Of a stretch of 37,632 bases of DNA, positions 1 through 7,755 are shown piece by piece; position 1 is the stretch's first letter; each line of letters begins with the position of its first letter. The DNA lies in contig DJQM01000061.1 in the NCBI GenBank assembly GCA_002437585.1, forward strand, positions 1-37,632, written 5' to 3'. The stretch comes from Clostridiales bacterium UBA6386. Lineage in GTDB: Bacteria > Bacillota > Clostridia > Oscillospirales > Oscillospiraceae. The translations under genes and the position numbers were made by a program. The notes beneath the pieces were generated by a model. It worked only from the letters and a program-made list of their open reading frames with translations, ran no database searches and was not told the origin of the DNA.

Positions 1-26
1 TGGTAATTTTTTATTTTCTGGGGATG

Positions 27-66
27 CGGATTGCCACACCAGCCTGCGGGCTGGTTCGCAATGACA
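27..66. repeat. Dispersed palindromic repeat, copy A
   Basis: Imperfect palindrome: ATTGC, then ACCAGCC, a three-base loop, GGCTGGT, then GCAAT. Related copies lie near 3152, 3361, 21209, 25678 and 25883. It sits just beyond the terminator of the neighbouring P-loop gene and contains no coding potential. Confidence 0.75.
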
Positions 67-99
67 AGCATATCCTTCAGTCTCTTTAACATATCGAAA

Positions 100-127
100 A
101 GCCGCCTGCCCAACTGGGCAGGCGGCT
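100..127 (-). terminator. Terminator of the P-loop gene
   Basis: A perfect 13 bp GC-rich inverted repeat with a two-base loop in the DNA, followed on the minus strand by TTTTC. It lies 12 bp beyond the stop codon of the leftward gene. Confidence 0.85.
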
Positions 128-139
128 GGGAATGTAAGC

Positions 140-547
140 TTACAGATACTGCTTCATGCCATCACTGGCCTTGGCGGGATCCTCGGAGATGGTGATGGTG
201 ATCTCCATCTTGTTGTCGGCGGCAAACTTGGCGCACCAGGCGACGAAGTCCTCAGCGGCGGCCAGGTCGGTGCCGATGGTCTTATACAGATTGTCGATAA
301 AGACGTTGGTAATGTCGAAATTACCGGCGTGCAGGCCGCTCAGGAAGCCCTTGAGCATCTCGCTGCCGGAAATACCGTACTCCTGGGAATCCACCAGGCG
401 AACCTTATAGGAAAGATCGTAGGTCAGCTTTCTGCCGTACTCGATGCACACCACATCGCCGTGGGCTTCTGCCACCGCGCCGTTGATGGCGTCGATCAGC
501 TTCTTTGTCTTGCCGGAGCCTTTCAGGCCCATAATAACATGAATCAT
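140..547 (-). CDS. Small P-loop ATP-binding protein, function unknown
   Basis: A 135-residue protein that begins with a Walker A motif, GLKGSGKT, at about residues 7-14. A Walker B-like VFIDN sits near residue 85. The architecture resembles the nucleotide-binding core of thymidine kinase or small P-loop NTPases; similar clostridial proteins are sometimes labelled PilT-like, which I would not trust. I chose the ATG at 547 because AGGAGG lies 7 bases upstream; an in-frame ATG at 586 has no such site. It has its own promoter and terminator, so it is monocistronic. No membrane segment or second domain is visible. The substrate is unknown. Confidence 0.8.
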   Translation of the reverse strand: MIHVIMGLKGSGKTKKLIDAINGAVAEAHGDVVCIEYGRKLTYDLSYKVRLVDSQEYGISGSEMLKGFLSGLHAGNFDITNVFIDNLYKTIGTDLAAAEDFVAWCAKFAADNKMEITITISEDPAKASDGMKQYL

Positions 548-586
548 AGGAATGTCCTCCTTGCCTTTGTTTTTTGGCTTATGCAC

Positions 587-615
587 ATTCTACCAGTAAA
601 CGGGGAAATTTGCAA
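587..615 (-). promoter_or_regulatory. Promoter of the P-loop gene
   Basis: On the minus strand TTGCAA is followed after exactly 17 bp by TAGAAT, about 40 bases before the start codon. This is a good sigma-A match. Confidence 0.7.
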
Positions 616-673
616 CTACTATTTTGCGTTTTTCCCAAGAGTTTTCATTTTGATAAAGTGCGGCCGAATAGAA

Positions 674-704
674 TACCGGAGAGGACACGCCGTCCTCTCC
701 GGTA
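674..704 (-). terminator. Terminator of pgi
   Basis: A perfect 13 bp inverted repeat (arms 674-686 and 692-704, five-base loop) begins 9 bp after the pgi stop codon. The U tract is weak (TATTCTATTC). Confidence 0.8.
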
Positions 705-712
705 AAACGCGC

Positions 713-2017
713 TTACTTTTCGTAACCGGGCTTGCCCAGCAGCTGGAACATATTGCGCTTGTACAGCTCCACACCGGGCTGGTTGAAGGGGTTCACGCCC
801 AGGATGTAGGCGGAAACGCCGCAGCTGAGCTCCAGGAAGTAGAACAGCTCGCCCACCTTCCGGTCGTCAAGAACGCCGCAGTCCATGGTGATGACGGGCA
901 CGCCGCCGTCCACATGGGCAGCCAGAGTGCCCAGGTACGCCTTCTCGTCCACGAAGTCCAGGGTTTTCCCCTCCAGGTAGTTCAGGCCGTCCAGGTTCTT
1001 GGCGTCGCCGCCGATGACCATCTTCTTCTCAGGCGCGTCGAAGCGCACCATGGTCTCGAAGATATTGCGCACGCCGGACTGGATCATCTGACCCAGGGAG
1101 TGCAGGTCGGCGGTGAACTCGGCGGTGGCGGGGAACAGACCCTTGCCGTCCTTGCCCTCGGACTCGCCGAAGAGCTGCTGCCACCAGCCGCCGAACATCT
1201 TGAAGCCCGGCTCGAAGGACTCGAAAATCTCAATGGCCTTGCCGTTGCGGTACAGCAGGTTCCGGACGGCGGCGTACTGCCACACGGGGTTTTCAAAGGA
1301 GCGCAGATCATAGCTTTCCTTGGCATCCGCCGCGCCGTTCATCATTTCCATGATGTCGATACCGGCAACCGCCAGGGGCAGCAATCCCACAGGGGTCAGC
1401 ACGGAGTACCGGCCGCCCACGTTCTGGGGGATGACGAAGGTCTCCCAGCCCTCCTCCGTGGCCATCTGCCGCAGAGCACCCTTGCAGGGGTCGGTGATGG
1501 CGAAGATCCGCTCCTTGGCACCGGCGGTGCCGTACTTGCGCTCCAGCATCCAGCGCAGGGCACGGGTGGCGATGGCAGGTTCGGTGGTGGTGCCGGACTT
1601 GGAGATGATGGCGATGGAGAAGTCCTTATCCTCCAGCAAGCCCTGAAGCTCATTCCAGTGACGGGTGCTCAGGCCGTTTCCGGCGAAGAAAATCTGGGGA
1701 TCGCCCTTGCCCTTGCCAATATTGTGGTTGGGGCCTTGAAGCAGCTCAATGGCCGCCCGGGGGCCAAGGTAGGAGCCGCCGATGCCGATGACCACGAACA
1801 CGTCGCTGTTTTCCCGGATCTTTCTGGCGGCGGACTGGATGCGCTTGATTTCTTCGGTAGGCTCCCGGACAGGCAGGTTCAGCCAGCCCAGAAAATCGTT
1901 GCCCTCGCCGGTGCCGTCCGCCAGGGTGGTGTGGGCGTCGGCCACTTCCTTTTCCATTGCCAGAAGGTCGCCCAGAGTCAGCTGACCCCAGACGTTGGAG
2001 ATATCAACTTTAATCAT
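713..2017 (-). CDS. pgi: Glucose-6-phosphate isomerase
   Basis: Interconverts glucose 6-phosphate and fructose 6-phosphate in the cytoplasm. The 434-residue protein has the two-SIS-domain layout of bacterial Pgi. Recognisable blocks are VVIGIGGSYLGPRA near residue 75, ISKSGTTTEPA near residue 140 (phosphate-binding loop) and a C-terminal NPFNQPGVELYK block. Length matches Firmicute Pgi (about 450). I use the ATG at 2017; a GTG at 2029 lies almost on top of the AAAGGA site and is less likely. A promoter of the form TTGCGT-17-TAGAAT lies at 2053-2081. It is divergent from the glucokinase gene, forming a glucose-entry pair. Confidence in function is very high. Confidence 0.97.
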   Translation of the reverse strand: MIKVDISNVWGQLTLGDLLAMEKEVADAHTTLADGTGEGNDFLGWLNLPVREPTEEIKRIQSAARKIRENSDVFVVIGIGGSYLGPRAAIELLQGPNHNIGKGKGDPQIFFAGNGLSTRHWNELQGLLEDKDFSIAIISKSGTTTEPAIATRALRWMLERKYGTAGAKERIFAITDPCKGALRQMATEEGWETFVIPQNVGGRYSVLTPVGLLPLAVAGIDIMEMMNGAADAKESYDLRSFENPVWQYAAVRNLLYRNGKAIEIFESFEPGFKMFGGWWQQLFGESEGKDGKGLFPATAEFTADLHSLGQMIQSGVRNIFETMVRFDAPEKKMVIGGDAKNLDGLNYLEGKTLDFVDEKAYLGTLAAHVDGGVPVITMDCGVLDDRKVGELFYFLELSCGVSAYILGVNPFNQPGVELYKRNMFQLLGKPGYEK

Positions 2018-2052
2018 GTAATGGAACACGTCCTTTCTGAAAGTACGTCTGT

Positions 2053-2081
2053 ATTCTACCGCAAACCGCGGTCAAACGCAA
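2053..2081 (-). promoter_or_regulatory. Promoter of pgi
   Basis: TTGCGT and TAGAAT separated by 17 bp on the minus strand, about 35 bases before the start codon. The -35 box is weak and the -10 box is one base from consensus. Confidence 0.5.
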
Positions 2082-2138
2082 GCAAAACTTTTCTTTCTGT
2101 AATTTTCCTTAGGGGCTGGCTTTTTTCCGCAGAATATG

Positions 2139-2144
2139 TATAAT
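2139..2144 (+). promoter_or_regulatory. -10 box of the glucokinase promoter
   Basis: A consensus TATAAT lies 33 bases before the glcK start codon. No convincing -35 hexamer is present at 16-18 bp, so an activator may help. Confidence 0.45.
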
Positions 2145-2177
2145 AGAGATATTCAAGAAAACAGGAGGATTCACCTT

Positions 2178-3125
2178 ATGAAATACGGCTTTGGCATTGA
2201 TCTGGGCGGTACCACCGTCAAGATCGCCTATTTTGACGAGACCGGCACCATGCTCGACAAGTGGGAAATTCCCACCGTCACCGCCGACGGCGGCAAGCAG
2301 ATTCTGCCGGACATCGCCGCCTCCGTCAAGGCGTACCTGGCATTCCATCAGATTCCCGCTTCCCACATTCTGGGCATCGGCATCGGCGTGCCCGGGGCAG
2401 TCAACGGCAAGGGCGTTGTAAACCGCTGCGTGAACCTGGGCTGGGGCGTGTTCAACATCGCCGAAGACCTGTCCAAACTCACGGGCTTTCCGGTGAAGGC
2501 GGGCAACGATGCCAATGTGGCGGCTCTGGGCGAATACTGGAAGGGCGGCGGCAAGGGCTGCGACAACATGCTCTTCGTCACCCTGGGCACCGGCGTGGGC
2601 GGCGGTGTCGTTGTGGATGGAAATCTGCTCCACGGAGCCCACGGCTCCGGCGCGGAGATCGGCCACATGCTCCTCAACCGGGATGAGACCCTGCAGTGCA
2701 ACTGCGGCAAATACGGCTGCGTGGAGCAGTACTGCTCCGCCACCGGCATTGTCCGGCTGGCTCAGCGTCACCTGGCGGCCACCGACGCCCCCAGCAGCCT
2801 GCGCGCCCTGGAAAACATGACCTGCAAGGACATCTTTGACGCGGGCAAGGCCGGAGACAAAGAGGCTTTGGCCATCCTCGACCAGGCCTACCGGTACATG
2901 GGCGAATTCCTGGGCAACGTCTGCTCCGTGGTGGATCCCGAGGTGGTGGTCATCGGCGGCGGCGTCAGCAAGGCCGGGCAGGTGCTCCTGGACGGCATTG
3001 TGCCCTACTTCAAAAAGTACGTTTTCCATGCTGCCTCTGGGGCGCGGTTCGCTCTGGCCTCTCTGGGCAACGATGCCGGTGCCTACGGTGCCTTCAAGCT
3101 GGCACTGGATGCCTTTGGGAAGTAA
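2178..3125 (+). CDS. glcK: ROK-family glucokinase
   Basis: Phosphorylates glucose with ATP to give glucose 6-phosphate. The 315-residue protein starts with the phosphate-binding DLGGTT motif (residues 7-12). It carries GNDANVAALGEYW with the catalytic Asp, a glycine-rich LGTGVGGG segment, an EIGHM motif, and the ROK zinc site CNCGKYGC followed by VEQY. The ATG at 2178 has AGGAGG placed 9 bases upstream; the longer in-frame start at 2136 lies over the -10 box and is rejected. The divergent partner pgi uses its product. Other ROK kinases act on fructose or N-acetyl sugars, and nagA is close by, so a second substrate cannot be ruled out. Confidence 0.92.
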   Translation: MKYGFGIDLGGTTVKIAYFDETGTMLDKWEIPTVTADGGKQILPDIAASVKAYLAFHQIPASHILGIGIGVPGAVNGKGVVNRCVNLGWGVFNIAEDLSKLTGFPVKAGNDANVAALGEYWKGGGKGCDNMLFVTLGTGVGGGVVVDGNLLHGAHGSGAEIGHMLLNRDETLQCNCGKYGCVEQYCSATGIVRLAQRHLAATDAPSSLRALENMTCKDIFDAGKAGDKEALAILDQAYRYMGEFLGNVCSVVDPEVVVIGGGVSKAGQVLLDGIVPYFKKYVFHAASGARFALASLGNDAGAYGAFKLALDAFGK

Positions 3126-3151
3126 GTACATAGGAAAAGCCTAAAAAACAC

Positions 3152-3249
3152 ACTGTCATTGCGAACCAGTGGTGCTCCGCGCAGCGAATTGAAATAGTGA
3201 TGATTGCCGGTGGCAATCATACCGCAATATCTCGCAGACTGGTGTGGCC
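3152..3249. repeat. Dispersed palindromic repeat, copy B (expanded loop)
   Basis: The two halves of the repeat (TGTCATTGCGAACCAGT at the left, ACTGGTGTGGC at the right) are separated by about 67 bp rather than a short loop. The interior contains a nested perfect 9 bp hairpin, ATGATTGCC-GGT-GGCAATCAT, at 3200-3220. It is in the opposite orientation to copies A and C. Confidence 0.65.
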
Positions 3250-3303
3250 CCCTCCGGGGATTCCCTCCGGTCACAATCCCCCGGTAATTCCGTGAACCAA
3301 AAG

Positions 3304-3339
3304 AATGCAGCAGCCTCTCGTCAGAAGGGCTGCTGCATT
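3304..3339 (+). terminator. Terminator of glcK
   Basis: A perfect 12 bp stem (AATGCAGCAGCC and its complement) with a 12-base loop, followed by TTTCGTAATTATT on the plus strand. Confidence 0.75.
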
Positions 3340-3360
3340 TTCGTAATTATTCAGAAGTAG

Positions 3361-3409
3361 AAACGGATTGCCACACCAGTGTTGCGGCACTGGTTCGCAA
3401 TGACATGCT
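3361..3409. repeat. Dispersed palindromic repeat, copy C
   Basis: A 49 bp palindromic element identical at 46 of 49 positions to copy F at 25883. Two of the three differences are a compensatory T-A to C-G pair in the stem. It follows the stop codon of the Lgt-like gene on the minus strand and may help end or protect that transcript. Confidence 0.8.
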
Positions 3410-3426
3410 TTGGGGGCAGTCTGCCG

Positions 3427-4425
3427 CTAATCCTCCGTTCCCCGGTATTTTGCTTCTACCTTTACCGCCAGGGCGCGCATGAGAAGGGTCAGACCGGAGG
3501 CCGCCAGCAGGCAGGCACTCATGACGCTGTAGGCAAACAGTGCCTCGTTGCCCCGCCGCTGAACGTAATACTCCATGTACCCGGCTCCGGTTATCAGCAG
3601 CGCAATCAGCAGCCACAGGAAAATGTACCAGGCCCGGAAGCCTCTGGCCTTCACCATCCGCCGGGCGAACACCACCACGGCCAGAGCAAGACCCAAGGCT
3701 CCCAACACCTGCACCACGCTGACGAAGCCGTTGCTCCGGAAGAACAGGGAATCGTAGCGGGTGCTGTCCAGCACCACCTGGGTGCAGCCGTAGAGCATAC
3801 AGAAAATCAGGCAGGTATCCCCGTCCCGGAGCTTTCCTTTTTTCTGCCCCCGCAGGTAAAATACCGCCAGAATCAGAAATAATACAAAGGCGGCGATGGA
3901 CTGAAGGGCAAAGGTTGCCAGCCGGTACTCCACCGCCCCGGACACCGCGTTGCTCACGGGGCTGGCAATGGGCAGGCTCCGGAAACTGGCAAGCACCTGA
4001 CCTCGATCGGTGGCGTTGAACAGGGCGGAAAGTCTGCCCACCACGATTCCCGCGCACCCCCCTAAGGACATGGCGTCCAGCATTTCCGGCAGATTCCGAT
4101 GCAGACAGACCAGCCGCGTCAGGCAGGCGGCCAAGGCGCAGCCCAGGAACACTCCCATCAGCGCGAAGCCCCCGCCGGAAAAGTCCGTCATGGCCGCGGA
4201 AAAGCTGTCGTAGCTGTCCGCCTGGCAGTACCAGTGGAAAAACCGAGCCAGCACCAGGCTGAACACCAGGGCAATCGGCACCGCGGCAAAGCCCGCCGCG
4301 GCGTTGCCGCTTTTGCCGATATAGAAGGCCAGAAAGAAGCAGATGGCCACCGCCGCCCCCAGGGTCAGGGCAAGGCTGCACCAGTAGATGGGAGAGCCGC
4401 CGACATACAGTGCCGCCTTATCCAT
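3427..4425 (-). CDS. Divergent Lgt-like polytopic membrane protein
   Basis: A 332-residue protein with about seven hydrophobic segments. Several blocks echo prolipoprotein diacylglyceryl transferase: an N-terminal GGSPIYW, a central segment ending SGGGFALMGVFLG (Lgt: GGMSFHGGLLG), GRLSALFN (Lgt: GRIGNF.NGE) and a late LYGCTQVVLD (Lgt: LYG..RF..E). The essential loop histidine of Lgt is absent, as is the Tyr-Gly pair after the first Trp, so transferase activity is doubtful. The ATG at 4425 overlaps the end of the upstream gene and has GGAGGGAGGG before it. It is third in a three-gene operon with a secreted glycosidase-domain protein and a lipoprotein-like protein. The assignment to the Lgt superfamily rests on motif resemblance only. 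Confidence 0.6.
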   Translation of the reverse strand: MDKAALYVGGSPIYWCSLALTLGAAVAICFFLAFYIGKSGNAAAGFAAVPIALVFSLVLARFFHWYCQADSYDSFSAAMTDFSGGGFALMGVFLGCALAACLTRLVCLHRNLPEMLDAMSLGGCAGIVVGRLSALFNATDRGQVLASFRSLPIASPVSNAVSGAVEYRLATFALQSIAAFVLFLILAVFYLRGQKKGKLRDGDTCLIFCMLYGCTQVVLDSTRYDSLFFRSNGFVSVVQVLGALGLALAVVVFARRMVKARGFRAWYIFLWLLIALLITGAGYMEYYVQRRGNEALFAYSVMSACLLAASGLTLLMRALAVKVEAKYRGTED

Positions 4426-5722
4426 TGTCCGTCCCTCCCTCCGGCACCGCCGTGGCAAAATAGATGATGTCGCTGATTTTCCGCTGCTGGCCGTAGACCG
4501 GCCGGTTCACCAGCTCGTTGTTCATGACGATGGTAGCGGTCTGACCGCCGTCCAGACAGTAGGCCATCCGGCAGCCGGTGGCGGCGATGTTCTTTGCGAA
4601 CATGGCGACCGTGGGAATGGTCTGGTGAACGCCGGTGGTATTGGCCGTGACCACAATATAGTGCAGGCTGTCCATCTGGCACAGAGCCGCCCTGGCATAG
4701 CCCTCGTTGATCTCACCCACACCGTACCAGGTGTGGTTTTGCAGCTCATAGTTGTCCACCAGAATGGGGCCGAAGGCCAGGCTGAAATTGATGTTGTTCT
4801 CGTCCACATACTGCTGGACAGCTTCCGTAGTCAGCACCTCGCCCGCCCGGGTGAAGTGCATGTCGCCGTTATCGTCAATATAGCAGGTCTCGGCGTAGGT
4901 GCCGTCCACCTTTCTGGCCTGACCCTGGTAGACCACCGCGCCAAATGTCCGGAACCGGTAGAAATCCCCGGCGGAGGCCACCACCGCGTTGACGGTTTGA
5001 GCCATTTCCGTGGTCAGATATTGCATGTCGGAGCCGTACTCGCCGCCGGCCAGATGCCGCCGGAACTGGGAGGCATCCTCCACCTTGATCTCCGAGAAGG
5101 TGTACACGGAATCGTCGTGAACCTCCTGCCAGGTGACGGCAAGAATGGTCTCGTCCAGATAATAGCGGATGAGGCTGTCGTCATAAATCTGCTGATCCAG
5201 CTGGAAATAGGTCTTCTGCCCGTCCAGCACCCACTTGGCCTGCTCCAGCACCGGCTCCATATCCTTGGGGCTGCGGACGGAGCCGTAGAGGGACGGATTG
5301 GGCTTCGGCGCTACCGCCGCATCGGCGGGGATGGTGTAGTGCTCATGGGGCGGCTCGGTTTCCGGCTGGGTGGGCAGGGTGAAGTCCGAGGTGTTCAGCC
5401 CCGCCAGCACCGACTGCGCCTCCCCCATTTTCTCCTGGGCGTAGGCATCCAGGCTGTCCACCACCGCCATATCCTTCGGTTTGCTGATGGCAGTCTCCTT
5501 GGGGGTGCCCACGGTGTAGACCATCTGTCCCAGAATCCGGACGGCGGCAAAGGTACAAAGAGGCACCAGCACTGCCGTCAGCACCATCCAGGCGATGTTC
5601 CCCGCCCGGGATCGGGGCTCTCTGGAGGGTTTCGAGGGTCTGCGCTGTTCCGGCTTAGGGCTGCGGATGATCTCCGGCTCCCGCCTCCGGTTCCTGGCGG
5701 CGTATTTCGGTTTGTATCCCAT
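4418..5722 (-). CDS. Membrane-anchored phosphodiester glycosidase (NAGPA) domain protein
   Basis: A 434-residue protein. Residues 1-45 are strongly basic and Pro/Arg-rich (cytoplasmic), residues about 46-70 form one membrane helix, and the rest should lie outside the cell. The C-terminal 200 residues match the NAGPA/exopolysaccharide phosphodiester glycosidase fold: AFGPILVDN, an IVVTAN block, and the signature CLDGGQTATIVMNNELVNRP (family form LDGGGSSTMV.NG). Members remove sugar phosphodiesters from glycans or lipids. The middle region (about 70-230) has no family I recognise. The ATG at 5722 follows AGGAGGGGG and lies 11 bp after the upstream stop. The downstream Lgt-like gene overlaps its end by 8 bp, which implies coupled translation. 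Confidence 0.8.
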   Translation of the reverse strand: MGYKPKYAARNRRREPEIIRSPKPEQRRPSKPSREPRSRAGNIAWMVLTAVLVPLCTFAAVRILGQMVYTVGTPKETAISKPKDMAVVDSLDAYAQEKMGEAQSVLAGLNTSDFTLPTQPETEPPHEHYTIPADAAVAPKPNPSLYGSVRSPKDMEPVLEQAKWVLDGQKTYFQLDQQIYDDSLIRYYLDETILAVTWQEVHDDSVYTFSEIKVEDASQFRRHLAGGEYGSDMQYLTTEMAQTVNAVVASAGDFYRFRTFGAVVYQGQARKVDGTYAETCYIDDNGDMHFTRAGEVLTTEAVQQYVDENNINFSLAFGPILVDNYELQNHTWYGVGEINEGYARAALCQMDSLHYIVVTANTTGVHQTIPTVAMFAKNIAATGCRMAYCLDGGQTATIVMNNELVNRPVYGQQRKISDIIYFATAVPEGGTDNG

Positions 5723-5733
5723 ACTCCCCCTCC

Positions 5734-6366
5734 TTAGCTCAGGCCTGCGGACAGCACCGCCAGCAGTGCCCCATCGGGTACCACCCGCCACTGTCCGTCC
5801 TGCTTGACCAGCCGCACTTTCATTTCCCGGGTGACGGTGGTGCCTTCCTCCAGCACCTGGGTCAGAGCCTGGGAAAGAGCCTGCTGCCGCAGAGCGTCCG
5901 GGATGGTGCCGTCCTCATTCAGAAGGGTCGTGGGGTCTTCGGCGGTTTCCAGGGTATTTTTCAGGAGCTTTGCCGCCGTGCCGCCCAGCTTCGCCAGAGC
6001 GGCGGATAGATCCAGAGCAGTCACCTTGGCCGACTGGTAGAGATTCGTCCCCTCGCTGTAGCAGTAGTCGCTGTATTCCACGGACACGCTGTCCCGATAG
6101 GCCTGCCAGAGCTGTTTGCCGCTTTCCGTGGCAGGCTCTTTGTCCAGCCCTAAGTCCGGGCTTCCGTACAGGCATTTTGCTGCCCCGGAAAAATCTCCCT
6201 TGTCCAGTGTGTCCAGGAATTCCTGCGCAAATTCCCCCACGCCCTCAGGCTGGGGAACGGGAGTTGCCGCCTTGTTCACCGCGCCGAGGCAGGCAACCAC
6301 CGCGCCGATCATCAGGAGGCTCCCGGCAGCTGCCAGCAGCCCCGCCGCGATTTTCCGTAATTTCAT
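5734..6366 (-). CDS. Secreted lipoprotein-like protein, function unknown
   Basis: A 210-residue protein with a signal peptide: basic MKLRK, a hydrophobic stretch to about residue 25, then VVAC, which fits a loose lipobox. If cleaved there, Cys26 would be lipidated and the rest displayed on the outer membrane face. The mature part is a small alpha-rich domain followed by a repeat-poor C-terminus ending in EMKVRLVKQDGQWRVVPD, a pattern seen in NTF2/DUF4878-like domains. It is first in the operon with the glycosidase-domain and Lgt-like genes. The start has GGTGGAAGG immediately upstream and a promoter at 6402-6430. Family assignment is uncertain. Confidence 0.75.
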   Translation of the reverse strand: MKLRKIAAGLLAAAGSLLMIGAVVACLGAVNKAATPVPQPEGVGEFAQEFLDTLDKGDFSGAAKCLYGSPDLGLDKEPATESGKQLWQAYRDSVSVEYSDYCYSEGTNLYQSAKVTALDLSAALAKLGGTAAKLLKNTLETAEDPTTLLNEDGTIPDALRQQALSQALTQVLEEGTTVTREMKVRLVKQDGQWRVVPDGALLAVLSAGLS

Positions 6367-6401
6367 CCTTCCACCTCATCGCTTGGATTGTATTGCTTTT
6401 C

Positions 6402-6430
6402 ATTATACCAGCCGGAGCCGGAAATAACAA
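6402..6430 (-). promoter_or_regulatory. Promoter of the envelope operon
   Basis: TTGTTA and a perfect TATAAT separated by 17 bp on the minus strand, about 36 bases before the lipoprotein-like gene. It should drive all three genes at 3427-6366. Confidence 0.7.
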
Positions 6431-6552
6431 CCGTTTTCTTTTCTTTCCCAACTTTATCTTTTCTTTCTTCGACGATTGTGGTCAGGGACGATTGCTTTTT
6501 GCCCGGAACCATGATACCATGACAATAGCAGCGAGAAGATGGAGGGAAATCT

Positions 6553-7680
6553 ATGTTCTACAAAAATGCCAGAATCTTTACCCCGGAGTTTCGGTTTGTC
6601 ACCGGCGGCTTTGAAGTAAAAGACGGTCGGTTCGGTGCCGTCCTGCCCGCCGAAATTCCTGCCGATGCCGTTGACCTGCAAGGAGCCACCCTGATCCCCG
6701 GCCTGATCGATATTCACAGCCATGGCAATTCCGGAGCGGACTTCTCCGACGGGGACTACGAGGGTCTGAAAAAAATGGCGGCCTACTATGCCTCCCAGGG
6801 CGTGACCTCCTTCGCCCCCGCCTCCATGACCCTGCCCTACGACGTGCTGGAAAAGGCCTTTGCCACCGCCAAGCGGCTGAAGGAGGAAGCCCCGGCAGGG
6901 CTTTCCCGGCTCATGGGCATCCAGATGGAGGGGCCATACTTCTCCTACAAAAAGCGGGGGGCGCAGAACCCGGACTATCTGAAGAATCCGGATTTCGAGG
7001 GCTTCCGGAAGCTTTACGAGGGCTGCGGCGGTCTGGTTCGGATCGTGGACATCGCCCCGGAGCTTCCCGGCGCGGTGGAATTTATCGAGCGGGCCAGCCG
7101 TCTTTGCACCGTGTCCATCGCCCACACGGATTCCGACTACGACCACGCCCGGGCGGCGGTGGAGGCCGGCGTGACCCACCTGACCCACCTGTACAACGCC
7201 ATGCCCGGCATCCACCACCGGAACCCCGGTGTCATTCCCGCCGGGGTGGAGAACCCGAAGGTGCAGGCGGAGATCATCTGCGACGGCTACCACATCCACC
7301 CGGCCGCCGTCCGGCTGGCCTTCACTATGTTTAAGAACCGGATGATCCTGATCTCCGACTCCGGCCGGTGCGCCGGTGAGCCTGAGGGTACAAAGTTTAC
7401 CCTGGGCGGCCAGGATGCCTGGCTCCGGGGCGGCGTTGCCCGGCTTGCCGACGGCACCATCGCCTGCTCCGCCACCAACCTGTGGACATGTCTCCGGAAC
7501 GTGCTCAGCTGGAATATTCCCGAGGAAGAGGCCATCCGCGCCGCCACCTGGAACCCAGCCCGCGCTCTGGGGGTTCAGGACGAAGTTGGCTCCATCGCCC
7601 CCGGCAAGCTGGCGGACTTCCTGGTCTGCGCCCCGGATTACACCGAAAAGCGGGTATTCATCGGCGGCAAAGAAATCTGA
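6553..7680 (+). CDS. nagA: N-acetylglucosamine-6-phosphate deacetylase
   Basis: Removes the acetyl group from N-acetylglucosamine 6-phosphate in amino-sugar catabolism and cell-wall recycling. The 375-residue amidohydrolase shows IDIHSHG with metal ligands His55 and His57, MEGPYF with the metal-binding Glu, SIAHT, HLYNAM and HH further on, and the catalytic Asp in ILISDSGRCAG (usually VTDAM.A.G, so this loop is divergent). Start ATG at 6553 has GGAGGG 6 bases upstream. A weak promoter-like pair (TTGCTT-17-TACCAT) precedes it. No nagB or sugar transporter is adjacent, so the gene stands alone. It is convergent with the arg operon and shares a bidirectional terminator with it. Confidence 0.93.
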   Translation: MFYKNARIFTPEFRFVTGGFEVKDGRFGAVLPAEIPADAVDLQGATLIPGLIDIHSHGNSGADFSDGDYEGLKKMAAYYASQGVTSFAPASMTLPYDVLEKAFATAKRLKEEAPAGLSRLMGIQMEGPYFSYKKRGAQNPDYLKNPDFEGFRKLYEGCGGLVRIVDIAPELPGAVEFIERASRLCTVSIAHTDSDYDHARAAVEAGVTHLTHLYNAMPGIHHRNPGVIPAGVENPKVQAEIICDGYHIHPAAVRLAFTMFKNRMILISDSGRCAGEPEGTKFTLGGQDAWLRGGVARLADGTIACSATNLWTCLRNVLSWNIPEEEAIRAATWNPARALGVQDEVGSIAPGKLADFLVCAPDYTEKRVFIGGKEI

Positions 7681-7702
7681 GAAAGCAGCCGCGTTCGAGG
7701 CT

Positions 7703-7755
7703 GTAAAAAAGAGGAACCGGGGCACCCGCTGGGCGCCCCGGTTCCTCGTTTTACA
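7703..7755. terminator. Bidirectional terminator between nagA and argF
   Basis: A 13 bp stem (7711-7723 with 7735-7747) whose loop holds a further CCC/GGG pair, preceded by an A tract and followed by a T tract (GTTTTACA). It can end nagA on the plus strand and the arg operon on the minus strand; it abuts the argF stop codon. Confidence 0.88.

Larger units (their letters stand above)
3126..3426. other. Intergenic region with two palindromic repeats and a terminator
   Basis: About 300 bp without a gene. It holds repeat copy B (3152-3249), the glucokinase terminator (3304-3339) and repeat copy C (3361-3409). I see no coding sequence. Confidence 0.7.

Noticed and set aside
329..2143. Long plus-strand frame of 604 codons opposite the P-loop and pgi genes
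   Set aside because: It is the GC-rich antisense frame of two clear genes, runs across a terminator hairpin and has no ribosome site or recognisable domain.
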